Assembly (NCBI RefSeq): GCF_963576675.1
Contig: NC_088919.1
Location: forward strand, 40,942,501 to 41,006,500
Origin: Euphorbia lathyris
Lineage: Eukaryota; Streptophyta; Magnoliopsida; Malpighiales; Euphorbiaceae
DNA: 64,000 bases
Reading direction: 5' to 3'
Shown: positions 1 to 11,113 of the stretch, in pieces
How the letters are laid out: each line of letters opens with the position of its first letter
Position numbering within the stretch: position 1 is the stretch's first letter
Position numbers and translations under genes: made by a program
Notes under the pieces: generated by a model
What the model was told of the DNA's origin: nothing
The model's database searches: none
The model's input: only the letters and a program-made list of their open reading frames with translations

Positions 1-529
1 TTTTAAAACGAGGTTTTTTATTTCAAAATAAAAACCGAACGTTTATTTAATATGAGACGGAAATTAAGTAAATACAAAAAATTATAAATAAATGTGCTAA
101 ATAAATAAATAAATAACTACTACATAAATAAATAAATAAATAAATAAAACGAGTCTAGTTCCTCGGATAATACCTCAAGATCGGTATCTGCGGCCAATGT
201 TGGTTGATTCCACGAGTTATGATTTTTTTGGTGTTTTTTGGTGTTTTTTTATGATTTTGGTAAAATATTTAACTTTTAGGAATTTTTGATTTTTTTTAGG
301 ACGTTGGTCATTCATCGGCCGACGCTCGACCTCCGGGGCCCTCTCATTTATCGATATGACGATGAACGGGCCCGATCTTACTCAGGAGATGCTGAATTTG
401 TTAGCGGGGCTATCACATGCCGGCTCTCCGAGTTTCCCTTTGATTTTTAAATTTCTTAACTAATGGAATCAACTGCTTTAGCCGTTTGTCGTGGGTTTTC
501 ATCACAGGTCCTCCGACTCGGTGTCTACA
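1..529 (-). mobile_element. LTR fragment of a Tat-like Ty3/gypsy element (5' end of LTR at 529)
   Basis: Read on the minus strand, this begins at 529 with TGTAGACACCGAGTCGGAGG, the same start as the LTR of gypsy element A at 5748. It continues with a diverged version of the A LTR: the segment around 145-290 matches 7090-7240 inverted, including the phrase on bases 165-190, and 1-60 matches 7330-7390 inverted. It lacks the GC-rich palindrome array of A. Because copia sequence resumes at 530, base 529 is an outer edge, so the rest of the LTR or element lies left of the window. The first five flanking bases are GCTGA. A solo LTR or a full element are both possible. Confidence 0.75.
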
Positions 530-707
530 GCTGAGCATTGGTGTGTCGCACGTGGTTGAAAGTAACTCGAGAGTACTTCAGGATTTCATTCGTTTTGAGC
601 TAGTCAGTTTCCATCTCTTCCTTGCTTAAGTTTAGCGGACGTACAGCCTCACTGATTTGCTCAATTGAGCATTGGGATGAGGAAGAGAGTTGGTGATTGG
701 TTTTCTC

Positions 708-3146
708 TTACTCAGTGTGAAGCTGGTTGAAGAGATGATGAACTTCGGCAGAAGTTGCATACATTGAGTTCGCAGCTGACAATTGATGAAGTTGACCCTG
801 TAGAGAGTTCATGTGATTAACCATGGTCAGCTGGAGTTCGGCCAGCTTCGTTATTGAGTCCTGCCTGGGCTGCTGAGACTGTAATGAAGTCATGACACTC
901 AAAAGATCCTTAAGACCTTTAATCTCTGTAAGAAGCTGAGTGACAGACGAAAGCTGAGTTGGCTCAACATTAATAGACCTAGCGGCATCGGCGTTTGTTT
1001 GATGAAGGTCCTGGAGAAGGGCTTGAGCTGAGTCAATGATTCTTCGACCAAACTCAGAGGCAGTAAGATAGCTGAAGGATCCATCATTTGTTGGCCCAGA
1101 TGCCGGAAGAGGTGTAGAACCGAATGGAGGCGGTGTTTGGTTCTGCTCAACATTAGAAGTGCCAGCATGATTAGCGGCTGGTCTTGAGTTAAGATTTCCA
1201 TTGGAGGCTGACTGGATTGGATTCTGCACTTGAATTTGTGGAAGAGGATGATCGGCAGAATGTGTTACTTGCTCAGGGTCAGGCTAAAGCTGACTGGATT
1301 TGGGAAGCTGAGGAAGTTCAGTATTGACCTGAGCAGGCATTTCCTTAGATTGCTCAACATGTTGAGCAGGAACTTCGAGCACTTGCTCGGGATCATCTTG
1401 GCTTAGGAGAGCAGTTAAGTCGGCATGTTCCTTAGGTTGAGAAACAGAGGCTTGCTTTTCCTGTTGCTCTGGTGGAGATTCAATAGGATTTGAGAAGAAC
1501 CTAAACTCCTTATCGGATAGGTCAGTGATCGGATCCCGCAGAGGTGAGTCTCCCATAAGGTCAATGACGGGGGATCGAAGTGCCTTCTTCTTAAGTCTTC
1601 TTAGTCTCTTTGTCTTTGGAGGAGAGGGGTAAGCAGGAATAGACTCAATAGAGTCAGCAGGTGAAGGTTCCCTTTGAACAGTGTGTTCCTTTTCTGTTGG
1701 CTCAGCTTCTTCCTCTTCAATCTCCTCAGTGTAGATTGTGCCATGTTGATCAGCATCTGATGGCTCATCATGCTCATCATCCACTGTTTCCTCATCATCG
1801 AACTGACCACCCAGTTCTTCTTCATCTTGTTCATCCTGTGATTGCTCAGTATCAATGCCAAGACTTCTCACATAGTGTGAGTCTTCAGGAATAACGACGT
1901 TGGTAGGAGGTGCATTGATGGGTCTTAACTCAAAAGAGAGTTTCTTCTTCTTCCTTAGTGGTTGCTCATCAGCTTCCTCTCTCTCTTCTACCTCAGGCTC
2001 AGCTTGCCTTGGTCTTTTCTCAGTTGACCTAGGTCCATCCTGACCTTGTTGAATTTGAGGCTTAGTTCCTCTGGATACGAATTTAAGCTTCTTTGGTGGA
2101 GAAACAACTTCTTTAGAGGTGCTTTGAACAGCTTTCCTCTTTCTTTCCGTCCTTCCCTTTCGAGTCACCATTACCTCAGTGTCCTGAACAGCAACTGCTT
2201 TCCCTTTCTTGGGCACAATTGGTTGATCGTAGAATAGACCAAACAGTGCCGCTGTAGTGATTTCTGTTCCAATAGTGTGGATTTCCTCAACCAAGCTCAC
2301 CCTGTGATCCTTAAGGATTTTGGTGATAATAGAGCCTAGCCTAAGGGTTCCGGTACTTCTTTGAAACCCACCGATTATGAAGACAGGCATGTTTATCGGC
2401 GTATAGGTCAGTATGTGCCAGATGAAGCACTGCTCAAAGTTTGTCACTGAGTTGGTGCAGTTGATCTTAGGGAAGAGGAAATTGGTCAGTATGTAATGGG
2501 CCATCTTCTGATGCTGACCCATGGAGGTACTCGAAATTTCCCCTACATGACCAGGAGGTTTACAGAATTCAACGGAGTAGTTGGTTTTGTCTTGGTCACC
2601 AGATTTACGAAGTATTGCTCCTTCGGTTTTCAGCTTGAGTAGTGAGGCAAGATAAGCGGGGTTGATGAAGATATCATTCCCTTTAACTTGGGTGACCATG
2701 TAGTCCCGATTATCATCCGCGGCTTTTAGGTTAGCGTAGAATTCCTTCACTAACTCAGGATAGGTCTCTTCGCGAACTGAGAACAGCTCGGTCCAGCCGT
2801 TGTTTTTGATCCAGTCACAGAAGGGTTGCTCAACTTCCACAAAACCCCTTGAGAATCATCTAGAGTGGTCTACCTTATACCCCCTCACACTCTCGTAAAC
2901 CGGAGAGTAGGTGCGTTCCACGGGCTTCTTTGCCTTATCTTGCTTTTGCTTCCCTTTCGAGGAGGTGGCTTGGTCAGCCTTGGTTTGCTTCCTCGGTGTA
3001 GTGACCTTTGAGTAGTCATGCTGACTCGTGTCTTGAGACTTGGTGGGAGTCTCACCGTGTTCCTACTGAGCAGGGATTTTAGGGTTTTCATCGGAGCGAT
3101 TAACAGTGTAACCGGCACCGGAGACATTCTGAGAATCTTTTGTCAT
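708..3146 (-). pseudogene. Sirevirus third ORF (putative plant transposon protein / env-like position)
   Basis: One minus-strand frame of about 810 codons runs from ATG 3146 to a stop at 708, broken by three in-frame stops (near 3064, near 2860 and at 1284). The conserved part (2840-2200) resembles the domain Pfam calls putative plant transposon protein: CDWIKNNGWTEL near its start, an FYANL motif, and a hydrophobic middle. The C-terminal half is acidic, rich in Glu, Asp, Pro and Lys-Arg tracts, and ends in a region likely to be helical. I see no clear signal peptide or fusion-type membrane segment, so the env-like label is positional only. The gene has its own TATA box upstream. The domain name is recognised by pattern, not by search. 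Confidence 0.7.
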
Positions 3147-3156
3147 GATTCTTAGA

Positions 3157-3626
3157 GAAGTTTTGAGAAGTTTGGGAGATTTTAGAGAGAGTATTTGAAT
3201 ACCAGAAATTTCTAAGCGTAAAGAGATAAAAGTGGAAAATCATCCACTATTTATAGAGGTGTCGAATTGATCCTAAGCGTTGAGGTGGCCGTTTGACCTC
3301 GAGATACTCAATCGACAAATATTCTGGCTTTTATGACACATTCGGCGCATGTGTTTTCTAATCATCGCGCTTACGTCATCCTAGGTGGCTATTTAATTTG
3401 CATGTTATGCATTAAAGTTTGCAACGGATCTTTACTCAGTGTTAAGGATCTCAAACGTTTAAGGTTCTGAGTAGTCAGTGTTATGCAAAGGAATAATTCT
3501 TATGCTTAGTTTCTCAGCTTAAAACACTCAGTATGTAAATCTACTCAGCATATGATAGTTATTGATTAAGCATAAATCATTCAACATGGTAATTCACTCA
3601 GCATGCATACATACTATACTTGGAAT
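3157..3626. other. Spacer between copia pol and third ORF
   Basis: This stretch lies between the end of RNase H coding (3627) and the third ORF. It holds the TATA box at 3247-3256 and many copies of ACTCAG or CTCAGC-like words (for example around 3430-3600), a word family that is also dense in the LTR and coding parts of the same element. I see no gene. Confidence 0.6.
3247..3256 (-). promoter_or_regulatory. TATA box for the Sirevirus third ORF
   Basis: On the minus strand this reads CTATAAATAG, a near-consensus plant TATA box, about 100 bases upstream of the ATG at 3146. The bases between are pyrimidine-rich and lack an ATG, as expected of a plant leader. It would allow the third ORF to be expressed separately from the genomic RNA. 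Confidence 0.55.
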
Positions 3627-5747
3627 TTATTGAAGAGGATTAAACATACCAATGGCTTCTCTAAGTATGTTGAATTGCTCACGAGCCAGTGGCTTTGTGA
3701 AGATATCAGCAAGCTGCTCATCTGTTGGGACATAGGTCAGCTTGATCTCTCCCTTGAGTACATGATCTCTGATGAAGTGATGTCTTATGCTGATATGCTT
3801 CATCCTGCTGTGCTAGATTGGGTTCTTTGATAAGTCAATGGCACTCTTGTTGTCACATTTGACTTCAATTGTTTTAGTCTGAACGCCATAATCTTCAAGC
3901 TGTTGCTTAATCCATAGGACTTGAGCAACACAGCTTCCAGCAGCGATGTACTCAGCTTCAGTGGTTGACAGGGCTACTGACGCCTGCTTCTTGCTGAACC
4001 AGGACACAAGACAGCTCCCAAGGAAGTGGCATCCTCCTGAGGTGCTTTTTTGTTCAAGCTTGTCTCGTCTGTAGTCAGCGTCAGTGTATCCAATGAGTGT
4101 GAAATCATGAGTATTGGGATACCACAAACCTGCATTCACTGAGCCTTGCAAATATCTAAGGATTCTTTTTACAGCTATGTAATGAGATTCCTTAGGGTTA
4201 GATTGATATCTAGCACAATAACATACTGAGAACTGAATGTCCGGCCTAATGGCAGTTAAGTAAAGTAGAGAACCAATCATACCTCGGTACAATATGTTGT
4301 CTACTGACTTACCATTTTCATCAGCGCAGAGGACAGTGTCAGTGCCCATTGGGGTGGATATTGACTTACAATTCTCAAGTTCATACTTCTTCAATATCTC
4401 CTTAGCATACTTAGTTTGACTGATGAAGATGCCATTTTTCCCTTGTTTGATTTGAAGTCCAAGGAAGAAGTTGAGTTCTCCCATCATTGACATTTCAAAC
4501 TCAGTCTGCATCTGCTTGCTAAATTCCTTGCACATTGACTCGTTAGTGGCACCAAAAATAATGTCATCAACATATATTTGAGCCAGCAGGGTATCTTTAC
4601 CCTTCCTCTTAATGAATAAGGTTATATCAGTTTTACCTCTGACATAATTTCTAGTCAGCATGAAACTGGTCAGCCTCTCATACCAAGCACGTGGTGCTTA
4701 CTTGAGACCATACAGAGCCTTTTTGAGCTTATAAATGTGGTTTGGGAACTTAGGATCCTCAAACCCTGGAGGCTGGTTAACATAAACTTCCTCGTTTATA
4801 ACTCCATTAAGAAATGCACTCTTAACATCCATTTGAAACAATTTAAAGTTCATATAACTTGCATATGCACATAAAATTATAATAGCCTCTAGCCTTGCCA
4901 GTGGGGCGAAGGTCTCATCGTAGTCAATACCTTCTTGCTGACTGTAGCCCTGAGCTACAAGTCTTGCTTTGTTCCTGACCACATTCCCTTATTCATCCAG
5001 CTTGTTGCGGAAGACCCATCTTGTTCCTATGGTCTTTTGGCCTCTTGGTTTTGGCACTAAGTCCCGTACTTCATTTCTTCTGAACTGATCAAGTTCTTCT
5101 TGCATTGCATTCATCCAGAATTCATCATACTCAGCTTCAGCGAAATTCTTTGGTTCCTGGACTGAGACGAATGCTACGTTGCTGAGGTATGTCCTGAGTT
5201 GATTTCTTGTCATCAGGGTGTTCTCAGCGGCATCAAGAATGGCACTCTCTGAGTGTCCTCTTGGTATTCTGATTTCCTTTGGTAGATTGATGTCTTGTGC
5301 TGGTTGTGTTTCAACAATCTCTGCAGGTGTAAATTGGTCAGTGAAAATAATTTGAGTTTCACTTTTACCTTTGGTCAGCCCTTGAGGCAATGACTCAGCG
5401 GCTGTTTCTTGGTCAGCGGGAGCTGAGTGTGGATCATCCTCAGTCAGCTGCATGTCTCTTCCTGCAGGGTTAGTTTCATCGAACTCAATGTGTACTGACT
5501 CTTCTAAGACCTGAGTTCGTTTATTGAAAACTCTATATGCTTTGCTGTTTGTTGAGCAGCCTAAAAAGATAGCTTCATCAGCTTTTAAATCAAACTTAGC
5601 AAGGCTGTCTTTCGTATTTAGAATGAAACATTTACAACCAAAGGCACGAAAGTATCCAATGTTGGGCTTTCGTCCTTTCCAAAGTTCGTAGGGAGTCTTC
5701 TTTAATATGGGTCTAACTAGAGCCCTATTAAGTATGTAGCATGCTGT
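3627..5747 (-). pseudogene. Copia pol, 3' half: integrase C-terminus, reverse transcriptase, RNase H
   Basis: A single minus-strand frame from the gypsy A insertion point (5747) to a TAA at 3627. It begins with ACYILNR, which continues the integrase core that stops at 22572, and contains the GKKP-like PYELWKGRKPNIGYFRAFG segment. RT follows with [19 protein letters not shown], the [10 protein letters not shown] active-site region and IYVDDIIFG (catalytic YVDD, about 4565-4580). RNase H contains YTDADY, a degenerate catalytic region, STTEAEY and the C-terminal motif LADIFTKPL. Stops interrupt the frame at about 4983, 4698 and 3813; the last sits where CAG (Gln) is expected. The rest of the frame is well conserved, so decay is recent. 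Confidence 0.9.
5743..5747 (+). repeat. Target site duplication, left, of gypsy A (GCTGT)
   Basis: GCTGT here and GCTGT at 22567-22571 flank the TG...CA ends of gypsy A. Removing the insert and one copy restores a continuous copia integrase frame, which is strong proof of the insertion. Confidence 0.95.
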
Positions 5748-5901
5748 TGTAGACACCGAGTCGGAGGACCTGTGACGAAAACCCATAACAAGACGGTTGA
5801 AGCGGTCGGTTCCGATAATTTAAAACAAAAATAATAATAAAAATCACGAGAGGATCTGTAGGGGTTGCGGTCGTCGAGTGGACGGCTCGTGGGTGCTCAG
5901 C

Positions 5902-6243
5902 GGCGTTGGGCGAGCGCCTAGCGGCAGCCGGCGCGTGTCCAACGGCAGTTGGACGCGCGTCCGGCAGCGCGGGGCGCATGCCCAGCGACAGCGGGGCGCG
6001 CGCGCCCAACCTACATTGGGCGTGCGCCCAACGTCCGTCGGGCGAACGCCCAACGACGTTGGGCGAACGCCCAACATCTGTTGGGCGCACGCCCAACGAC
6101 GTTGGGCGAATGCCCGACCAACGTGGGGCGAACGCCCAACATCTATTGGGCGCACGCCCAACGTTGGTTGGGCGCACGCCCAACAGAAGTTGGGCGTTCG
6201 CCCAACCAAGTTGGGCGTTCGCCCAACTGATGTTGGGCGTCCG
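5902..6243. repeat. Array of 18-bp palindromes in the LTR
   Basis: From about 6014 there are ten complete copies of the 18-bp palindrome GTTGGGCGNNCGCCCAAC separated by 3-8 bases, and an eleventh that is split by the MITE (GTTGGGCGTCCG before it, CCCAAC after 6922). Looser copies extend left to about 5902. The central two bases vary (AA, CA, TG, TT, TC). The array is CpG-rich in an otherwise AT-rich LTR. Without the MITE its edge would lie about 70 bases upstream of the TATA box. Confidence 0.9.
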
Positions 6244-6914
6244 TAGGGCTGTAATCGAGCCGAGCCGAACCGAGCTTTGGCCTGTTCAAGCTCGGCTCGC
6301 TATAAAATTAACGAGCTCGAACCCGAGCCGAGCTTGCTATAAAATTAACGAGTCGAGCCCGAGGCGAGCTTTGGCTTGCTCAACGAGCTTGAGCCGAGCT
6401 TCGAGCTTGTTTCGAGCCTAAAATCCTCTTTTGGACTTGGTTCATTAAGAAAATTATCTAATCATGAATTGTTTGTGAGTAAATTGTTAATTATATTTGT
6501 GAAGTTTGCTCGCAAATAACTCTTTAATTGTGTACATAAACAAGCTCACAAGCAAAGTTCGTGAATAAATAAACAAGATGCTTACAAATAGTTCGTCTAT
6601 TACTTATTTATTATGTTTGTGAACGAACTCATCTAATAGCAAATGAAATAATATTAAATTTAGATATTTGTGAACTAACACAAAACTATATAGTTTTCTA
6701 CAAAACTAAAATTTGTTTATAAATGTTCTAATCGAGCCTGCTCGCGAGCTTTCAATCCGAGCTTTGGCCTGCTCAAGCTTGGCTCGTTTACGAACCGAGC
6801 CAGTAAATCGTGTTCACGAGCGGCTCGTTTACAAATCGAGCCGAGTCGACCCGAGCTTTTATCGAGCCGATCACCTAGCCGCTCATGAGCGGCTCTATTC
6901 ATTTACAGCCCTAG
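6244..6914. mobile_element. Non-autonomous hAT MITE, 671 bp
   Basis: Ends are TAGGGCTGTAA and TTACAGCCCTA, an inverted repeat typical of plant hAT elements, and the element is flanked by an exact 8-bp duplication GGCGTCCG (6236-6243 and 6915-6922). Subterminal regions are full of GAGCCGAGC and GCTCGG words on both strands; the middle is AT-rich. It contains no transposase. A related element begins at 54899. Confidence 0.92.
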
Positions 6915-6976
6915 GCGTCCGCCCAACCATTTTGGGCGTAGCCCGACGCCCTTCGGGCTACGCCCAAAATTTTTTT

Positions 6977-7007
6977 GGGATCCGTGCCTATAAAAGGCAC
7001 GGATCCC
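6977..7007 (+). promoter_or_regulatory. LTR core promoter: TATA box inside a 12-bp inverted repeat
   Basis: The sequence is GGGATCCGTGCC, then TATAAAA (6989-6995), then GGCACGGATCCC, a perfect 12-bp inverted repeat around the TATA box. Thirty or so bases downstream begins a GAGAGCTTCTCACTCT leader typical of a transcription start region. The same arrangement is kept in the 3' LTR at 20338-20368. Confidence 0.8.
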
Positions 7008-9188
7008 CATGCATTTAGGGGGGAGGAATTTTGAGAGCTTCTCACTCTAAAACATTTTTTAGAGAGAGAAAGTGATTTTTTTTGGGAAAAACCATTTTTT
7101 TTCCTAAAAATTTGGAAATTCCTAAAAGTTAAATATTTTACCAAAACACGAAAAAACACCGAAAAATCATGTCGTGGAATCAACCGACTTCAACTGTCAA
7201 TACCGATCTTGAGGTATTATCCGAGGACTAGACTCGTGTCATTTATTTTAATTATTTTGTTCATTTATTTTTATTGTTAGTTTTTATTTATTTATTTATC
7301 ACGTTTATTTACTTTCCCGTATTTATTTAATTCTCGTCTCGTATTAAATAAACGTTTGTTTGGGTTTTGAAATAAAAAACCTCGTTTTAACATCCCAATA
7401 TGAACCGTGATCCCGTTTGAGGGTAGTTCGGGAATTCCGACATTGTATATGTATAGATTTTAGAAAAGCCTTTTTAATTAACGTTTTAAAAATAAAACAT
7501 CGTTTTAGGAGCCTCCGTTATAGACTATGATCCTATTTGGGTAGTTCGGAGGTCCAAAACGATGGAATAGATCTAATTTAAAGTGTTTGAACAAATCTGG
7601 AATGTTAGGTACTGTTTCTGTAATTTTCTATTTTCTGTCACAAACGGAATTTCCGTCGGTAAAGCTGCTGAAATGTAAAAAAATGCTATTTTGGTCGTTC
7701 TTTCTCAACTTTTAGACTTTTGGTCCTTTATATATATATATATATGTATAATTATGTAATATATGCATTCAAATTATTTTTAATTATTTTGTATATATAT
7801 TTATTCAACATGTTTAGATATTATTTTTCATTAATTTGATTTGATAAAATTATGTATATATATAGATTTTCCTTTAAATTCATTTAAACTATACATATTT
7901 GTCATTTTGGGATTATTAAGGGTTATTTTCTATATATACTTGTCATAATAGTTATTTTGGAGTTAAAAGTTAATTTCTTATCATTTGTGAATATTAGTGT
8001 CATTTTTATCTATTAATCATAGTCTTTATTATTTACCTTTTCTTTTAAATGTATATGTATAATTATCATTTCTATTAAAAATATATATATATATATGTAC
8101 ACCTTTCTTCCCTTTTTAAATTTCCTATATGTATATATGATTTGGAAAATGTTTTGGTTGGGTGAATTTGGATTTAATTTATTAATTGTTGTCATTATAT
8201 TCAAATGAAGGATAATTGAGTGAAAAAGGGGAAAATAAACCACAAAAAGAGATTTTAATTTGCTTATTTAAACTTAAGTTTTCTAGAAGTTCCTAATGTA
8301 AATAAAAGGCTTTCCTATTATTTTAAACCGTTTCCTAAAACATCACGTTTTAAAACCTTAATTCGTTCCAACGACGGATTAAGCGAACATTGTAATTAAA
8401 ATTGTTTTTTTTGTGAATAATGAAGTTTTGAATTGTTTTCCTAACTAAATGGTTTTGTACAAAATAAATTGACTTGTATGCTTAATCACGTTTTTAGATT
8501 AAAACTGTTTGCTCAACGTTTTCAAACACTCGAGTCGTTCCAACGACGATTCGAGTGAACATCATTAACGGGGTTTTGAAACGTACCTAAATCGTTCCAA
8601 CGGCAATTAAGGTACGAACCATGTAAATAAACTCGTTTTTTTGGGAGTGAGATTAGCGTAGATGTAATATACGATATAAAGCATAAATCACACTGTGAAT
8701 AAATCAATTCTTTCTTCTCCCCCTCTCTCTCCTATATACTTTAAATTTATGCAAAATGGGTGATTCTTTACTAAAATGGCTTTTAATGACATGCTCAAAA
8801 CGGTTTTCAAAACGAGAAAGAAAAGGTTTCAAATGAATTTTAAACTTAAAGAAATATGCGATTAGTCCGTTATCGCCTAACACGCTGAGTAGGAGGCCGG
8901 TGGTTCATAACCGGGCGATGTCGGGGTGCCTAGTAGCCTTTCTCCGGAAAGGAGCTAGCCTTCTCGGCTCGTACCTAAGTTTCCCGAACCCTCACCGGTC
9001 TCCCGCAAGGGATCGGTGTTCATTTTCCCATTCGTGGGTGGCGACTCTTCCATACTCCAGGCTCCGGTCCTGCCGAGCACCTTGATTCCACGATTGGTTG
9101 CTTTTGGCGCCAATCACCGCTTACGTCGCCATGAGGTGTCCACCCCCCGGTCCGCCCGGGCGAGGCCGTCAGCACCTTGTCTAACAAG

Positions 9189-9206
9189 TGGCGACTCTGC
9201 TGGGGA
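9189..9206 (+). other. Primer binding site of gypsy A
   Basis: TGGCGACTCTGCTGGGGA starts two bases after the LTR end (CTAACA at 9181-9186). Starting with TGG it can pair with the CCA end of a tRNA. I do not assign the tRNA species. Confidence 0.8.
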
Positions 9207-11113
9207 AGCGAGAAATTTGATTCCGGAAGGTGTTTATTGAGCCCTTAACGGGGACGGATCGTATTATTTCTTTTCGTATGCATTCATAAGAATTATTGCA
9301 AACCTTTTGGGTAATTTCCGCGAAACCTCTAGCGAGAGTCCATTCGTCGCTCGAAAGAGGCTAGTGTAAGTTCCCCCTTACAGTAAGGCGCCAAAGGGTC
9401 CCCATCCATTCGTTAGGGGCGAATTTGTGCGGTCCTGTGATGTCCCGCGATCAGCCGTGTCAGCATATAGTAGCCTTAGAAGTTACCATAAGATTACCCG
9501 TTACTATTTTTTATGTGATAAATGAATCAGTTCGTGTTTTCAAATTGCCATGATACGTGTCTAATCCTAAAATATGTAAAGGAAATGAAGCGATGCGTTA
9601 ATATATACTCTTGAATCGATATACAAACTACCCCAAAACATCGAAACAATGCGAACTAAAGACGACTTAGTCATCTCGTATGAATGGACTTGTGCGACCC
9701 GCCTGACCCCTTTCCGTGTCCCGAAGAAGGCACATGTTCAGGAAATACGTTATGACGTAAGCACGTATTAGTACAAATTATTTTTGATATTAAGGATAAT
9801 TATATCTCGATTCAAAAGATTATATTAACGATAGCCGTTATTCACATTCTTTAAATACGTTGGGATAAAGCGAAATCATGACAAAACGAAAACAAAGAAC
9901 ATTTCTGTTTTAAACGACCCCGTTGTAACGTAAAGAGTTTTGCAAACATGGCCCGTCCCTTCCGAATAAAAGACGAGCTCTTACGTTATGCCTTGTGTTG
10001 TTCTAAAGAGAAATGGATGTATCCGCAAAAGTGACTAATAAAATGAAAAGATAAAAATGACCAAAATCATTCTGTATCTACAATATATATCCATCCCGAG
10101 AGTAGTTAAAGGAAATGAACCAATGCTGTTCAATACGTGCCTCGAGTCAGTGTATACGCCGTTTAAAATCGTAAAGCCGAATTAAGCTAAACCGCATAAT
10201 TGCGCCATATGGACGAGACTGTGGGTTTGACTAATGGCTCGATCATTTCGACCGTTACCAAAACTACAAGAAGTATGGCCCGATCTATGTGTTTGCTTGA
10301 CTCGTGCCTAAATGAAAAAGAACGGTAATATCCCTGCTTCGAATAAGCATGCGATTCAACGAAACGTTGATTTTCTATAACCACGCTAGGGTGATATATC
10401 CCGTAGATGGGAAGAAATGGAAACTTGTTGCTAGCCGAAAGATTACCATGCGCTCAAATAAGACTCGCCGTCTTTTCACGTAGCAAAAACGAGCAAACGG
10501 ATTCTTGACGCTAAAAAAACAAACACGTTATGCGATGAGTCCGTTCCCTAAAAATAAAAAGTGATTTCATCACTGAATAAACACGTGGTTACGTCTCTCG
10601 ATAGATCCAAAAGGTCCCGTTGTAATCCAAAAATCGAGACACGAACCCATACGAATAAAAGGGAACGAGTCATTGTCAATAACGGACGATTGAACCAGAA
10701 GAATAACTCGTACCACGTCTAAAAACCGAGATGCGTTCAAAGGGTGTCAAAACCGGAACTGATGCATCTCATAAAATAACGAGGGACGAGTTACTCTGAA
10801 AGGACAATCCAAGTTGGTCGATATCTTAGTCACTAAACGTTGATGTGTCAAAACGAACTGTATTGTCTGATGGATGATTTACTTTTTCCGCAATAATCGA
10901 CGGCATCACGCGTCCCTTGGACCGCAATGTGAGCCCCAAACCAAAATGCTAAGAAAGAGACTTGGACCATCGAGTGTGTGGAGGATAAGGGTGGAAGAGC
11001 GATGCTGTGATACGTGTAATTAGACTGACGTTTGTTCTTCTTATCTTATATATCCGTAAATAAATAAACGCACACACCACGAATCATACATATAAAATCA
11101 TGCATACATACTA
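9207..11113 (+). other. Untranslated leader of gypsy A, no gene seen
   Basis: About 1.9 kb between the primer binding site and gag. It has many stops in all frames and no recognisable protein. Loosely similar phrases recur (AAAGGAAATGAA followed by an ATGC at about 9580 and 10108), hinting at an old internal duplication, but the match is weak. Long leaders are usual in Tat elements. Confidence 0.6.

Larger units (their letters stand above)
5748..9186 (+). repeat. 5' LTR of gypsy A (carrying a hAT MITE)
   Basis: The LTR runs from TGTAGACACC to TCTAACA, just before the primer binding site. Excluding the 671-bp MITE it is about 2.77 kb. In order it holds a palindrome array (5902-6243, resuming 6915), a TATA box in a palindrome (6977-7007), a T-rich R/U5 start, a (TA)n tract near 7730-7745, and an AT-rich body. 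Short ORFs near 8900-9240 are in both LTRs and are not genes. The 3' copy (20276-22566) matches from about 6923 onward. Confidence 0.9.

Noticed and set aside
5902..6243. Regularly spaced palindromes could suggest a CRISPR array
   Set aside because: Spacers are only 3-8 bases, the unit is palindromic and it lies in a plant LTR. No cas genes.
5850..6421. Overlapping long frames on both strands rich in Arg, Pro, Gly and Ala
   Set aside because: They are translations of the GC-rich palindrome array, which lacks stops in several frames at once. Not genes.
8900..9240. Plus-strand frames of 60-75 codons near the LTR end
   Set aside because: Present at the same place in both LTRs (also 22280-22680) and without domain features; they are LTR sequence.
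9560..10200. Internal duplication in the leader of element A
   Set aside because: Shared words (AAAGGAAATGAA and nearby) are too few and too diverged to call by eye.
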